A DNA stretch of 64,000 nt from Microvirga sp. (GCF_014699075.1 NZ_JACXAB010000014.1:33058-97057); one strand, 5' to 3'. Counted from the stretch's first letter, positions 38,061 to 47,590 are shown. Notes: generated from the sequence alone by a model not told the origin. Translations and numbers: made by a program.

Positions 38061-39146
38061 ATGCGTTTGCGTGTGAGTTCTGGACATTGGACTGCGGTGT
38101 CTCGGATCGCTCTGGTGGTTTTGATCGGGAGTGCCGCTGCGGCATGCAGTACCGACAGTGCGCGGTTTGCGGAGAACCCCTTCTCCAATCCATTCGCCGC
38201 CAGCGAGCGGGTGGACACCGGCGCAACGGCTCCTTCGCAGCCCAAGCCGTCCCCGTCCTACGCGGCTGCCCCGATGCCGACCCCTTCGGTCCAGGCTCAG
38301 GCCCTGCCGCCGGTGCAGGCCCAGCCCCTGTCGCAGCCCACCCGCATCGCCTCGGCTCCCGCGCCCACTCAGCCGCGCCCCGCGCCGGCCGTTCAGACCG
38401 CTTCGGCCCAGCCCAAGTTCCGCCTCGTCGATACGTCCAAGGTCCCGGCCGCAACAACGCCTGTCGCAGCCGCCGAGCCCGCCCGTCGCGTTCGTCCCGG
38501 CATGACCACGACGGCGCAGGCTCCCGCGCCCGCTGCTCCGGCTCCCGTGAAGTCGGCTCCCATGCAGGTCGCCTCTGCCACGGACGAGCCTCTCGTCACG
38601 GCTCCGAAGCCGCTCGTTTCCGCCCCGAAGCCGGTCGTGGAGCAGCCCAAGGTGGCGGCTCTCACCCAGCCTGAGCCGGTCAAGACCGTTGCTCCTGTGC
38701 CGGCGGCTCCTGCTCCTGCCGCGCAGCCGGAGGCCGCGAAGGCTCCCGCGCCGGAGCCCGAAGCCACCGCCAGCGTGTCTGGTGACTTCCGCTGGCCCGC
38801 CCGCGGCCGCGTCATCGCCGGGTTCGGCGCCAATGGCGGCAACGAAGGCATCAACATCGCCGTTCCCGAAGGTACGCCGGTGAAGGCCGCCGAAGCCGGT
38901 ACCGTGACCTATGCAGGCAGCGAAGTGAAGGGCTACGGCAACCTCGTCCTGATCAAGCACGAGAACGGCTTTGTCTCGGCCTATGCCCACAATGGTTCGC
39001 TGAACGTGAAGCGCGGCGAGCAGGTGAAGCGCGGCCAGGTGATCGCAACCTCCGGCCAGACCGGCAACGTGACCTCGCCGCAGCTGCACTTCGAAATCCG
39101 CAAGGGCGCACAGCCCGTCGATCCGCTGAAGCATCTCGGCGGCTGA
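38061..39146 (+). CDS. nlpD: NlpD-like lipoprotein with degenerate LytM (M23) domain
   Basis: A 361-residue protein with a lipoprotein signal (lipobox ending AAAAC, Cys29), a long Pro/Ala/Gln-rich linker and a C-terminal M23 fold beginning RWPARGRVIAGFG. Where active LytM enzymes have HxxxD (GxHxGxD), this one has GNEGINIAV, so the first zinc His and the Asp are missing; YAHN and LHFEIR remain. E. coli NlpD is degenerate in the same place and activates amidases rather than cutting peptidoglycan, so the same role is likely. No LysM domain was seen. It follows surE-pcm; ATG at 38061. Confidence 0.85.
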   Translation: MRLRVSSGHWTAVSRIALVVLIGSAAAACSTDSARFAENPFSNPFAASERVDTGATAPSQPKPSPSYAAAPMPTPSVQAQALPPVQAQPLSQPTRIASAPAPTQPRPAPAVQTASAQPKFRLVDTSKVPAATTPVAAAEPARRVRPGMTTTAQAPAPAAPAPVKSAPMQVASATDEPLVTAPKPLVSAPKPVVEQPKVAALTQPEPVKTVAPVPAAPAPAAQPEAAKAPAPEPEATASVSGDFRWPARGRVIAGFGANGGNEGINIAVPEGTPVKAAEAGTVTYAGSEVKGYGNLVLIKHENGFVSAYAHNGSLNVKRGEQVKRGQVIATSGQTGNVTSPQLHFEIRKGAQPVDPLKHLGG

Positions 39147-39196
39147 TCGCGAGAGAAGTTTAGGCCGGATCTCGTCTTCGGGGCCGGTCAAATGAG

Positions 39197-39228
39197 GGGA
39201 CGGTGGAGCTCAGCCACCGTCCCTTTTT
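39197..39228 (+). terminator. rho-independent terminator after the NlpD-like gene
   Basis: A perfect 10-bp stem, GGGACGGTGG / CCACCGTCCC, with loop AGCTCAG and T5. It ends the serS-surE-pcm-nlpD group. Confidence 0.92.
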
Positions 39229-39246
39229 CATGCTGGTGGCTCCAGT

Positions 39247-39343
39247 GTCATCCCCGGCGAGCGTCAGCGAGGGAAGGGGATCCACTCACACGCTCAGTGC
39301 CATGGATTCCCTTCCCCTCCTCTGCGCTTCGGCCGGGAATGAC
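39247..39343. repeat. 97-bp palindromic repeat (GTCATCCCCGGC class)
   Basis: Bounded by GTCATCCCCGGC and GCCGGGAATGAC, with an inner pair GGGAAGGGGATCCA / TGGATTCCCTTCCCC. It has the same GTCAT...ATGAC frame as copies A-C but an unrelated core. Confidence 0.75.
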
Positions 39344-39373
39344 ACGTAGGGAAATGGTCCAGATAAATCTTTT

Positions 39374-40249
39374 TCAGATCGCTTGTTCCAGGCGCCCCGC
39401 CAGATCCTGGATGAACTGCCAGGCGGTGCGGCCCGAGCGGGCGCCGCGGGTGGTGGCCCATTCGAGCGCCTCTGCGCGGATCGCGTCGCGGTCGGCCTTA
39501 AGGCCGAGATGGTCCACATAGCCAAAGACCATGTCGAGATATTCGTCCTGGCTGCACTTGTGAAAGCCGAGCCAGAGGCCGAAGCGGTCCGACAGCGAGA
39601 CCTTCTCCTCGATGGCCTCTCCCGGATTGATGGCGGTCGAGCGCTCGTTCTCCATCATGTCGCGGGGCAGGAGGTGGCGGCGGTTCGACGTGGCGTAGAA
39701 GATCACGTTGTCGGGCCGCCCTTCGATCCCGCCCTCCAGCACGGCCTTGAGCGACTTGTAGGAGGTATCGTCCGCGTCAAAGGACAGGTCGTCGCAGAAC
39801 ACGATGAAGCGGTGCGGGTCGGGCCGCAGCAGTCCCATGATGTCGGGGAGGGTCTCGATGTCCTCCCGGTGGATCTCGATGAGCTTCAGGGGGCGGGAAT
39901 CGCCGGGCCTTGTGTGGTTGATCTCCGCATGGACCGCCTTGACCAGGGACGACTTGCCCATGCCCCGTGCACCCCAGAGCAGGGCGTTGTTGGCCGGCAG
40001 CCCCCTGGCGAAGCGTCCTGTATTCTCCGCAAGGTGGTCCCGCACCCGGTCGATGCCCCGCAGGAGGCTCATCTCGACCCGGTTCACCCTCTGTACGGGT
40101 GAGAGCCTGCGGCCCGCCGCCTGCCAGACGAAGGCGTCTGCTGTCGTAAAATCGGCGTGAGCGGCCCCGGTAGGGGTGAGCCTTTCAAGAGCATCGGCAA
40201 TGCGGGTCAGAAGCGCCAGGGATTCAGGAGAATTGAGGTCTGCGGACAT
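39374..40249 (-). CDS. AAA-type ATPase of the DUF815 family
   Basis: A 291-residue P-loop ATPase with Walker A GARGMGKS and Walker B IVFCDDLSFD, followed by sensor-type Asn/Arg (FYATSNRRHLLPRDM). This pattern is characteristic of DUF815. Cellular role unknown. Start MSADLNSPE at 40249; an in-frame ATG at 40318 is less likely. It lies divergent from yajC-secDF, a position common in rhizobial genomes. Confidence 0.87.
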   Translation of the reverse strand: MSADLNSPESLALLTRIADALERLTPTGAAHADFTTADAFVWQAAGRRLSPVQRVNRVEMSLLRGIDRVRDHLAENTGRFARGLPANNALLWGARGMGKSSLVKAVHAEINHTRPGDSRPLKLIEIHREDIETLPDIMGLLRPDPHRFIVFCDDLSFDADDTSYKSLKAVLEGGIEGRPDNVIFYATSNRRHLLPRDMMENERSTAINPGEAIEEKVSLSDRFGLWLGFHKCSQDEYLDMVFGYVDHLGLKADRDAIRAEALEWATTRGARSGRTAWQFIQDLAGRLEQAI

Positions 40250-40439
40250 ATCAAGCTCAGGCTTCAAAGAGGCAGAAAGGCACTGCTTAGCGCAGAAAGC
40301 GTCAAACGGTCCATGCAAGCAGCTCTGGAAATCCCTGCGACTTCATTGATTTCGTGGAGTCGATGGGTATAGTCCGCCACGCTTTGAATCCCGTCCGGCG
40401 CGGGTAGGCCCGAAAAAGGCCTGCCACGCGCCTTTATCC

Positions 40440-40784
40440 ATGGAGAGCCGCTTGTTCATTTCACCAGCCTACGCACAAGGGACCCCCGCGGCCGGCGGAA
40501 TGGAGATGATCCTTCAATTCGTCCCGTTCATCCTCATATTCGTCATCATGTGGTTCCTGATCATCCGGCCCCAGCAGCGGCGGGTGAAGACCCACCAGGA
40601 GATGATCAAGAACGTGCGCCGCGGCGACACGATCGTCACCTCCGGCGGCATCATCGGCAAGGTCACCAAGGTGACCGAGGACGCGGCCGACATCGAGGTC
40701 GAGATCGCCGACGGCGTGAAGGTGAAGGTGGCCCGGGCCATGATTTCCGACGTTCGCTCCAAGAGCGAGCCGGTCAAGGCCTGA
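40440..40784 (+). CDS. yajC: preprotein translocase accessory protein YajC
   Basis: Small partner of SecDF. The 114 residues have one transmembrane helix (FVPFILIFVIMWFLIIRPQ) with the diagnostic RPQQRR just after it, then a soluble beta-rich domain with RGDTIVTSGGIIGKV. The short Ala/Gly-rich lead before the helix is normal in alphaproteobacteria. It precedes secD by 86 bases. Confidence 0.95.
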   Translation: MESRLFISPAYAQGTPAAGGMEMILQFVPFILIFVIMWFLIIRPQQRRVKTHQEMIKNVRRGDTIVTSGGIIGKVTKVTEDAADIEVEIADGVKVKVARAMISDVRSKSEPVKA

Positions 40785-40870
40785 ATGAGACAAGGCCGGC
40801 CCTCCTTAAGCGGATGGGCCGGTTCGCCGCAGCCCGCTGCGGCAAAAGAGTGTGAAAGGTTGAGCTGACG

Positions 40871-42478
40871 ATGCTGCGCTTCTCAAGATCGAAGATCATC
40901 GCCACGGTGGCGGTTATTGTGATCGGCCTGCTCCTGGCGGTTCCGAGCACCATGAACCGCGAGCAGCGTCAGGCCTTCCTGAATGCCATCCCAGGCTGGG
41001 TACCGTCCTGGCTGGTGCCGTCCCGCGCCATCGTGCTGGGCCTCGACCTGCAGGGCGGATCCCACGTTCTGCTCGAGGTCGATGCCCAGGACCTGATGCG
41101 CGTGCAGGTCACGACCCTGCGCGACGACGTCCGCCGCATCCTGCGCGACACCCGTGTTTCGTCCCAGAACGGCATTCAGACCGTCCAGCGCGGCGTGCAG
41201 ATCCGCGTGCCGGATGCCGCCGACCGCGACCGGCTCCTGCCGCGTCTGCGGGAGTTGGCCCAGCCCACCGGCAATGCCATGCTGGGCCAGGCCGGCGGCA
41301 ACACCATCGACATCAACACGACTCCGGACGGCGTGATCACGCTGACCTATTCGGAGATCGGCACCAATGAGCGCATCCGCCGCGCCGTCGACCAGTCCAT
41401 CGAGGTTATCCGCCGCCGCGTGGACGCCACCGGCACGACCGAGCCCAGCATTCAGCGCCAGGGCGCCGACCGCGTGCTCGTCCAGGTTCCCGGCCTCCAG
41501 GATCCGCAGCAGCTGAAGGCGCTGCTGGGCGAGACAGGCAATCTCGAGTTCCGCCTGCTCGCGCAGCAAGGCGCCACCGACGTGGATATGCTGCCCATGC
41601 AGGATGCGGGCGGCCAGCGGGTACCCGTTGAGCGCCGGATCATTGCCGAGGGCGGCGACCTGATCGATGCGCAACCGGCCTTCGACACCCAGACCAACCA
41701 GCCCATCGTCAATTTCCGCTTCAACATTCGCGGCGCACAGCGCTTCGGTCAGGCGACCACGGAAAACCTCGGGCGCCAGCTTGCCATCGTCCTCGACAAC
41801 CAGGTGATCTCCGCTCCGACGATCCAGTCGCCCATCACCGGCGGCTCGGGCCAGATCTCGGGCAGCTTCACGGTCGAGCAGGTCAACAACCTCGCCGTGC
41901 TGCTCCGCTCCGGCGCGCTGCCGGCCAAGCTCACAATCGTCGAGGAGCGCACGGTCGGCCCGGGCCTCGGACGCGACTCCATCGAGGCCGGCAAGATGGC
42001 CACTTATGTGGCGGCCATCTTCGTGATCATCTTCATGTTCGCCACCTACGGCCTCTTCGGCCTCTTCGCGAACATCGCACTGATTGTCCATGTGGGTCTC
42101 ATCTTCGGCCTCATGTCGGTGCTGGAGGCCACGCTGACCTTGCCGGGCATCGCCGGCATCGTGCTCACCATCGGCACCGCGGTGGATTCCAACGTGCTGA
42201 TCTACGAGCGTATCCGCGAAGAGGTTCGTGCCGGCCGGTCCATCGTGTCGGGCATTCAGGCCGGCTTCGACCGGGCCTTCGCGACCATCGTGGACTCGAA
42301 CAGCACCATGGCCATCGCGGCGGTGATCCTGTTCTTCCTCGGCTCCGGCCCCGTGCGCGGCTTCGCGGTCGTGTTCATCCTCGGCATCCTGACGACGGTT
42401 CTCACCGCCGTGACCCTGACGCGCATGATGATTGCGCTCTGGTATCACTGGATGCGTCCCAAAGTTCTTCCGTTTTAA
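40871..42478 (+). CDS. secD: protein translocase subunit SecD
   Basis: Proton-driven part of the Sec machinery. The 535-residue protein has TM1, the signature GLDLQGGSHVLLEV, a large periplasmic P1 domain (about 60-360) and five more transmembrane helices, including GTAVDSNVLIYERIREE. Followed by secF after 12 bases. Start ATG at 40871. Confidence 0.96.
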   Translation: MLRFSRSKIIATVAVIVIGLLLAVPSTMNREQRQAFLNAIPGWVPSWLVPSRAIVLGLDLQGGSHVLLEVDAQDLMRVQVTTLRDDVRRILRDTRVSSQNGIQTVQRGVQIRVPDAADRDRLLPRLRELAQPTGNAMLGQAGGNTIDINTTPDGVITLTYSEIGTNERIRRAVDQSIEVIRRRVDATGTTEPSIQRQGADRVLVQVPGLQDPQQLKALLGETGNLEFRLLAQQGATDVDMLPMQDAGGQRVPVERRIIAEGGDLIDAQPAFDTQTNQPIVNFRFNIRGAQRFGQATTENLGRQLAIVLDNQVISAPTIQSPITGGSGQISGSFTVEQVNNLAVLLRSGALPAKLTIVEERTVGPGLGRDSIEAGKMATYVAAIFVIIFMFATYGLFGLFANIALIVHVGLIFGLMSVLEATLTLPGIAGIVLTIGTAVDSNVLIYERIREEVRAGRSIVSGIQAGFDRAFATIVDSNSTMAIAAVILFFLGSGPVRGFAVVFILGILTTVLTAVTLTRMMIALWYHWMRPKVLPF

Positions 42479-42490
42479 GGAGTGCGTATC

Positions 42491-43429
42491 GTGCGCCTCG
42501 TTCGCCTCTGGCCCGAAAACTCCCATTTCGACTTCATGCGCTTCCGGCGCTTCTCTTTCCCGCTGTCGGCTGTGATCTCGATCCTGACCGCCGTGATCCT
42601 CCTATCCGGCGGCCTCAACTTCGGCATCGACTTCCGGGGCGGCACGCTCATGGAAATCCAGGCCAAGTCCGGCCAGGCGAATGTCGGCCAGATCCGGCAG
42701 ACCGCCGAGGGCTTCGGCTTCGGCGACGTCGAGGTGCAGGAATTCGGCACGGCCGGTGAAGTCTCGCTGCGCTTCCCCATTCAGGAAGGTGGCGAGGCAG
42801 CGCAGGCTGCCGTCGTGCAGAAAGCGCGCGACACCTTCAATGGCGATTACGAGTTCCGCCGCGTCGAAACCGTGGGACCACGCGTCTCGGGTGAGCTTGT
42901 GCAGTCCGGCACCATCGGCGTCGTGCTCTCGGTCATCGCGGTGCTGTTCTATCTCTGGTTCCGCTTCGAGCGCGAACTGGCGATCGCCTCGATCATCGGC
43001 ACCCTGCACGACATCGTGCTCACCATCGGCTTCTTCGTGATCACCGGCCACGAGTTCAACATGACCTCGATTGCCGCGATCCTCACCATCGTTGGCTATT
43101 CGCTCAATGAGACGGTGGTGGTGTTCGACCGAACCCGCGAGCTGATGCGCCGCTACAAGACCATGCCGGCCGAAGAGCTGCTGAACCTGTCGATCAATCA
43201 CACCATGTCCCGCACGGTGATGACGGCAGCCACCACCGCGCTCTCGCTTCTCGCGCTGGTGCTGTTCGGCGGCCAGGCGATCCAGGGTTTCGCGCAGGTC
43301 ATGCTCTACGGCGTCGTCATCTGTACGTATTCGGCCATCTGCATCTCGTCTCCCATGCTGATCTATATCGGCCTGCGCGGTTCGGAAGCCGTGAAGGTTC
43401 CAGAGGGCAGGGCCGCCGCAGCGGAGTAA
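42491..43429 (+). CDS. secF: protein translocase subunit SecF
   Basis: Partner of SecD. The 312 residues show six helices, GGLNFGIDFRGGTLMEI in the first periplasmic region and SLNETVVVFDRTREL. I start at the GTG at 42491 because AAGGAG lies eight bases upstream; the GTG at 42482 is too close to it. The stop is followed by the Mth938-like gene four bases on. Confidence 0.94.
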   Translation: MRLVRLWPENSHFDFMRFRRFSFPLSAVISILTAVILLSGGLNFGIDFRGGTLMEIQAKSGQANVGQIRQTAEGFGFGDVEVQEFGTAGEVSLRFPIQEGGEAAQAAVVQKARDTFNGDYEFRRVETVGPRVSGELVQSGTIGVVLSVIAVLFYLWFRFERELAIASIIGTLHDIVLTIGFFVITGHEFNMTSIAAILTIVGYSLNETVVVFDRTRELMRRYKTMPAEELLNLSINHTMSRTVMTAATTALSLLALVLFGGQAIQGFAQVMLYGVVICTYSAICISSPMLIYIGLRGSEAVKVPEGRAAAAE

Positions 43430-43433
43430 GATC

Positions 43434-43820
43434 ATGAGCTCTGGCCGCGTCTACGACGGGTTCCTGCCAGGCCGCTTTCAGTTCGATGCCTACGGCAACG
43501 GCGGCTTCCGCTTCGCCGACATGTCCCATCGCGGCTCTCTGCTGGCGCTGCCGTCTGGGGTGAGGGCATGGCCGGTCGCGTCCATGGCGGAGCTCACGGA
43601 CGATGTGCTCGATCCGATCTTCGCCGAGGGCGACGCGCTCGAGCTCCTGCTGTTCGGCACTGGCGTCGACATCGCGGCGCTGCCGGTCGCGTTTCGGAAT
43701 CGGTTTCGCGAGGCAGGAATCGGGCTCGACGTGATGCAGACCGGGGCAGCCGCACGCACCTACAACATCCTGCTCGCCGAGAACCGCAAGGTTGGCGCCG
43801 CGCTGATCGCCGTCCCTTAA
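43434..43820 (+). CDS. Mth938-like domain protein (DUF498 family)
   Basis: A 128-residue cytoplasmic protein of the Mth938/NDUFAF3-like fold, recognisable by LLFGTGVDIAALP and IGLDVMQTGAAARTYNILLAENRKV. The mitochondrial homologue NDUFAF3 helps assemble complex I. The next gene is NDUFAF6-like, so the pair may work together; this is inference. Tightly linked to secDF. Confidence 0.85.
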   Translation: MSSGRVYDGFLPGRFQFDAYGNGGFRFADMSHRGSLLALPSGVRAWPVASMAELTDDVLDPIFAEGDALELLLFGTGVDIAALPVAFRNRFREAGIGLDVMQTGAAARTYNILLAENRKVGAALIAVP

Positions 43821-44663
43821 ATGGCAGAAGCGATTGCCAACTTCGCCTATTGCGAAGCCCTCGTGCGGGAAGCCGATCCGGATCGCTACTGGGCGAGCCT
43901 GTTCGCGCCCGCCGACAAGCGGCCACATCTCTACGCCCTCTATGCCTTCAATTTCGAGATCGCCCGCGTACGCGAGGCGGTGCGTGAGGCGCTCGTCGGC
44001 GAGATCCGCCTGCAATGGTGGCGCGATGCTCTGCAGGGCGAAGCGCGGGGGGATGTGCGGGCCAATCCCGTTGCTGCCGCGCTCGACGACACCATCGTCC
44101 AGTTCCGCCTGCCGCGCCAGTCGCTGGTCGACCTGATCGATGCCAGGATCTTCGATCTCTACGAGGATCCGATGCCGAGCCTCAACGACCTCGAAGGCTA
44201 TTGCGGCGAGACGTCTTCGAGCCTGATCCAGCTCTCGAGCCTCATCCTCTCGAACGGAGCAAATCCCGGCACGGCCGATGCCGCCGGACATGCCGGCGTC
44301 GCCTACGCCATCGCAGGCTTGCTGCGCGCTTTCCCAATCCATGCCCGTCAGGGACAGGTCTACGTGCCTGCCGATATTCTGACCAAACACGGTGTGGTGC
44401 GCGACGACATCGTCACAGGACGTGGCGGGCCAGGACTCAAAGGGGCGCTCGCCGATCTTCGCGCCGTCGCCCGCAGGCATCTCGAGCAGGCGCGGGCTCT
44501 GCGCTCAACAATCCCGAATGGCGCCAAGCCTGCGTTCCAATCCATTGCGCTGGTGGAGCCTTATCTCAAGGCCATGGAGCGGCGGGATTACGACCCGTTC
44601 CACACAGTGGTGGAACTGCCCCAATGGCGGCGCATCTGGGCGCTCTGGCGCGGGCCGTTTTAG
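43821..44663 (+). CDS. phytoene/squalene synthase-fold protein, NDUFAF6-like
   Basis: A 280-residue helical prenyl-synthase-fold protein. Active enzymes have two Asp-rich motifs (DDxxD type); here the first site reads LYALYAFNFEIARVREAV and the second GYCGETSSSLIQL, both without the catalytic Asp cluster. AFNxExAxVxxxV and LQWWRDAL resemble human NDUFAF6, a complex I assembly factor. Carotenoid synthesis is therefore unlikely. ATG begins directly after the stop of the Mth938-like gene (TAAATG). Confidence 0.82.
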   Translation: MAEAIANFAYCEALVREADPDRYWASLFAPADKRPHLYALYAFNFEIARVREAVREALVGEIRLQWWRDALQGEARGDVRANPVAAALDDTIVQFRLPRQSLVDLIDARIFDLYEDPMPSLNDLEGYCGETSSSLIQLSSLILSNGANPGTADAAGHAGVAYAIAGLLRAFPIHARQGQVYVPADILTKHGVVRDDIVTGRGGPGLKGALADLRAVARRHLEQARALRSTIPNGAKPAFQSIALVEPYLKAMERRDYDPFHTVVELPQWRRIWALWRGPF

Positions 44664-44734
44664 GAGCGCCGTGCCCTCTGGTGTCATCCCGGACGGGGCA
44701 GCCGATCCGGGATCGTACAAACCAGTCCAGCACT

Positions 44735-44859
44735 GTCATCCCGGGGCTGCGCAGCAGAGCCCGGGATCCATAACCGCCCACGATGCAGAACGAGGCGTGA
44801 CGCTGATCGCCTCTTCTTGAAATGTCGTGGTTATGGATCCCCGCCTGCGCGGGGATGAC
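44735..44859. repeat. composite palindromic repeat, copy C
   Basis: 125 bp, bounded by GTCATCCCGGGG and CCGCCTGCGCGGGGATGAC. The core from CCATAACCGCCCACGATGCAG to GGTTATGG aligns with copies A and B. Flanked by shorter half-palindromes near 44690 and 44890. The 270-bp gap before trmFO holds no gene. Confidence 0.85.
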
Positions 44860-44933
44860 AACGTTGAGGTTCTAGCACCACGTCCTGCTCGCGATCCCGG
44901 GTCGCCTATGGCGTCCGGGATGACCGTGTGGGC

Positions 44934-46352
44934 TTACTCCGCGGCCTGAGGCAGCACACCGCCCGACATCCAAACCGCCAGATCGCCTCGTGCCCGATTC
45001 GTCAGTGCCTTCTTCCGGGCGACGGCCTTCGCCGGTCCGCGCAGGCGCTTGCCGTCTTCGGCCTTCGGAGCCTGGGCCAGCGGCGGGAAGAGGCCGAAAT
45101 TGACGTTCATCGGCTGGAAGGAACGCGGCCCCTCGTCGATGGTCTCGATGTGGCCGCCGGTGATGTGGTTGATGAGCGCGCCCAGCGCCGTGGTGTGCGG
45201 CAGGGGCTGGATCGGGCGGCCCAGGCGCTCGGCGGCGGCGAAGCGGCCGGTCATCAGGCCGACTGCTGCGCTCTCCACATAGCCCTCGCAGCCGGTGATC
45301 TGGCCGGCAAAGCGCAGGCGCGGCATCGCCTTCAGGCGCAGCGTTGAGTCGAGGAGCTTCGGCGAGTTGAGATAGGTGTTGCGGTGGATGCCGCCGAGGC
45401 GCGCGAACTCTGCGTTCTCCAGGCCCGGGATCATGCGCAGGATCGCGCTCTGGGCGCCGTATTTCAGCTTGGTCTGGAAGCCCACCATGTTGAACAGGGT
45501 GCCGAGCGCATTGTCCTGGCGCAGCTGCACGATGGCGTAGGGCTTCTTGTCCGGATTGCGCGGATCGGTGAGGCCCACCGGCTTCATGGGGCCGTGGCGC
45601 AGGGTCTCGCGGCCGCGCTCGGCCATCACCTCGATGGGCAGGCAGCCGTCGAAATAGGGGGTGTTGGCCTCCCATTCCTTGAACTCGGTCTTGTCGCCGG
45701 CGATCAGCGCGTCGATGAAGGCCTCGTACTGCTCCTTGGTCATTGGGCAGTTGATGTAATCCTTGCCGGTGCCGCCGGGCCCGACCTTGTCGTAGCGCGA
45801 CTGGAACCAGGCGATGTCCATGTTGATGGACTCGCGGTAGACGATGGGCGCGATGGCGTCGAAGAAGGCCAGCGACGTCTCGCCCGTGAGATCGAGGATG
45901 GCCTGCGCCAGAGCCGGCGAGGTGAGGGGGCCGGTGGCGACGATCACCGAGGACCAATCCTCCGGCGGCAGGCCCGCAATCTCGCCCCGGTTGATGGTGA
46001 TCAGGGGATGAGCCTCGAGCGCAGCCGTCACGGCCGCCGAGAAGCCATCGCGATCGACAGCCAAGGCGCCGCCGGCGGGCACCTGGTTGGCATCGCCCTT
46101 GGCCATGATGAGCGAGCCGAGGGAGCGCATCTCCTGGTGCAGCAGACCGACTGCGTTGGTCTCCGGGTCGTCAGAGCGGAAGGAATTTGAGCAGACAAGT
46201 TCGGCCAAGCCGTCGGTCTTGTGCGCATCGGTGCCGCGAACAGGGCGCATCTCATGCAGCACGACAGGAACACCGGCCTGGGCGATCTGCCAGGCAGCTT
46301 CCGAACCGGCGAGGCCGCCGCCGATGACGTGAATGGGTTCGATGGTGCTCAT
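44934..46352 (-). CDS. trmFO: methylenetetrahydrofolate-tRNA-(uracil-5-)-methyltransferase
   Basis: FAD- and folate-dependent enzyme that forms m5U54 in the T loop of tRNA. The 472-residue protein has the Rossmann FAD motif [29 protein letters not shown] and [11 protein letters not shown], which contains the catalytic Cys of the TrmFO family. MSTIEP at 46352 is used; ATG at 46358 adds two residues. It is divergent from the SDR gene. Confidence 0.94.
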   Translation of the reverse strand: MSTIEPIHVIGGGLAGSEAAWQIAQAGVPVVLHEMRPVRGTDAHKTDGLAELVCSNSFRSDDPETNAVGLLHQEMRSLGSLIMAKGDANQVPAGGALAVDRDGFSAAVTAALEAHPLITINRGEIAGLPPEDWSSVIVATGPLTSPALAQAILDLTGETSLAFFDAIAPIVYRESINMDIAWFQSRYDKVGPGGTGKDYINCPMTKEQYEAFIDALIAGDKTEFKEWEANTPYFDGCLPIEVMAERGRETLRHGPMKPVGLTDPRNPDKKPYAIVQLRQDNALGTLFNMVGFQTKLKYGAQSAILRMIPGLENAEFARLGGIHRNTYLNSPKLLDSTLRLKAMPRLRFAGQITGCEGYVESAAVGLMTGRFAAAERLGRPIQPLPHTTALGALINHITGGHIETIDEGPRSFQPMNVNFGLFPPLAQAPKAEDGKRLRGPAKAVARKKALTNRARGDLAVWMSGGVLPQAAE

Positions 46353-46438
46353 GGTCATTCTCCCGAGCGGCTTTGTTGACTCCCTCGGGAGCCCTGGTCA
46401 AGCTGAGCCGGCTTGCTTTTGGAAAGGTAGTCAACGCC

Positions 46439-47197
46439 ATGCAACCCAGGCGTCCGGTCGTCCTTATTACAGGCGGAAGCCGCGGCATAGGGGCTGCGGT
46501 GGCGCAGCTTGCAGCCGAGCGCGGTTATGATGTCGCCATTACCTACCGCTCGGAGCGTGAGGCTGCCGAACAGGTTCTTGCCGCCTGCCGCAGGGCTGGA
46601 GCGAAAGCGGTGGCCTGCCAGGGCGACGTGGCTGTCGAATCTGACGTGGTTCGCCTGTTCGATGACGCCGAGGCCGCCCTGGGGGCGATCTCGCATGTGG
46701 TCAACAACGCGGGGATTACGGGAAAGTCCGGCAAGCTGGCGCAGACCTCCGGCGAGACGATCCGGGACTGCATCGACATCAATGTTCTGGGAGCCCTGTG
46801 GGTGGCGCGCGAGGCAGCGCGCCGGCTGCCGAAAGGCCCGAGCGACAGCCCCAAGAGCATCGTCAACATCTCGTCGGTGGCAGCCTCACTCGGCAGCCCC
46901 AACGAATATGTCTGGTACGCCGCCTCGAAAGGCGCCATCGACTCGCTGACGATCGGGATGGCCAAGGAGCTGGCGCCAGAGGGCATACGGGTCAACGCGG
47001 TTTCACCCGGCATGACGAAGACCGAGATCCACGAGCGCAGCACCCAGGACGCTGGCCGCCTGGAGCGGCTGCTGCCGAATATTCCACTTGGCCGGATCGG
47101 GGAGCCGGAAGAGATCGCCGAAGCGGTGCTGTTCCTGATGTCCGATGCTGCGTCCTATATCACCGGAGCGAATATTCCGGTCTCCGGCGGGCGCTGA
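46439..47197 (+). CDS. SDR-family oxidoreductase
   Basis: A 252-residue NAD(P)-dependent reductase of the classical short-chain type: TGGSRGIG cofactor loop, VNNAG, catalytic Ser in ISSVAAS, and YAASK. It resembles 3-oxoacyl-ACP reductase and sugar dehydrogenases, but substrate cannot be told. ATG at 46439; the frame is open upstream to 46373. Confidence 0.88.
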   Translation: MQPRRPVVLITGGSRGIGAAVAQLAAERGYDVAITYRSEREAAEQVLAACRRAGAKAVACQGDVAVESDVVRLFDDAEAALGAISHVVNNAGITGKSGKLAQTSGETIRDCIDINVLGALWVAREAARRLPKGPSDSPKSIVNISSVAASLGSPNEYVWYAASKGAIDSLTIGMAKELAPEGIRVNAVSPGMTKTEIHERSTQDAGRLERLLPNIPLGRIGEPEEIAEAVLFLMSDAASYITGANIPVSGGR

Positions 47198-47216
47198 AGA
47201 CCTCCAGACAAGCAAA

Positions 47217-47235
47217 CGCCCGCCAATGGCGGGCG
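47217..47235. terminator. bidirectional terminator-like hairpin between SDR and DUF1127 genes
   Basis: CGCCCGCC-aat-GGCGGGCG, an 8-bp stem. On the minus strand TTT follows. It can end both convergent transcripts. Confidence 0.7.
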
Positions 47236-47264
47236 AGGGCCTTATGCTGCGGTGCTGCAGAAGC

Positions 47265-47420
47265 TTACGCGGCAGCGTGCTCGCGAGCGATGTTCTCGAT
47301 CTGGAAGCGGGAAATGCCGAGATCGTCGAGTTCGCGGTCCGAAAGGAGCGAAAGCTCGCGGACAGTGTCGCGATAACGCATATAGGCGCGGAACTTAGAG
47401 AGAATGTAAGACACGAACAT
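47265..47420 (-). CDS. DUF1127 (YjiS-like) small protein
   Basis: A 51-residue basic protein, MFVSYILSKFRAYMRYRDT..., ending ELSLLSDRELDDLGISRFQIE...; this LsdReLdDiGisR pattern is the DUF1127 signature. Members in rhizobia are small Arg-rich proteins tied to phosphate and RNA regulation. The start is supported by GGAG upstream on the minus strand. An 8-bp inverted repeat lies at 47534-47554, about 115 bases before it. Confidence 0.85.
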   Translation of the reverse strand: MFVSYILSKFRAYMRYRDTVRELSLLSDRELDDLGISRFQIENIAREHAAA

Positions 47421-47533
47421 GGAAATCTCCTGATCAGTGACCGGCCCCTGTGGCCGGTGGCTTTTGTTCTTGCGTGTGCAGTGCGGATATAGGTGTGTGC
47501 GGTGCCGAAGAGGAGTGGTAATAGTGTAGGGCT

Positions 47534-47554
47534 GTTATGCTTTAGTAGCATAAC
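47534..47554. promoter_or_regulatory. perfect inverted repeat upstream of the DUF1127 gene
   Basis: GTTATGCT-ttagt-AGCATAAC. It may be an operator or a hairpin in the 5' region; no T run follows. Confidence 0.35.
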
Positions 47555-47590
47555 GGGCTAACGACGGGTTAACGGCACTGTCCACCAAGC

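Noticed and set aside
43821..44663. Annotation as carotenoid phytoene synthase
   Set aside because: Both Asp-rich catalytic motifs are absent and no other carotenoid genes are present.
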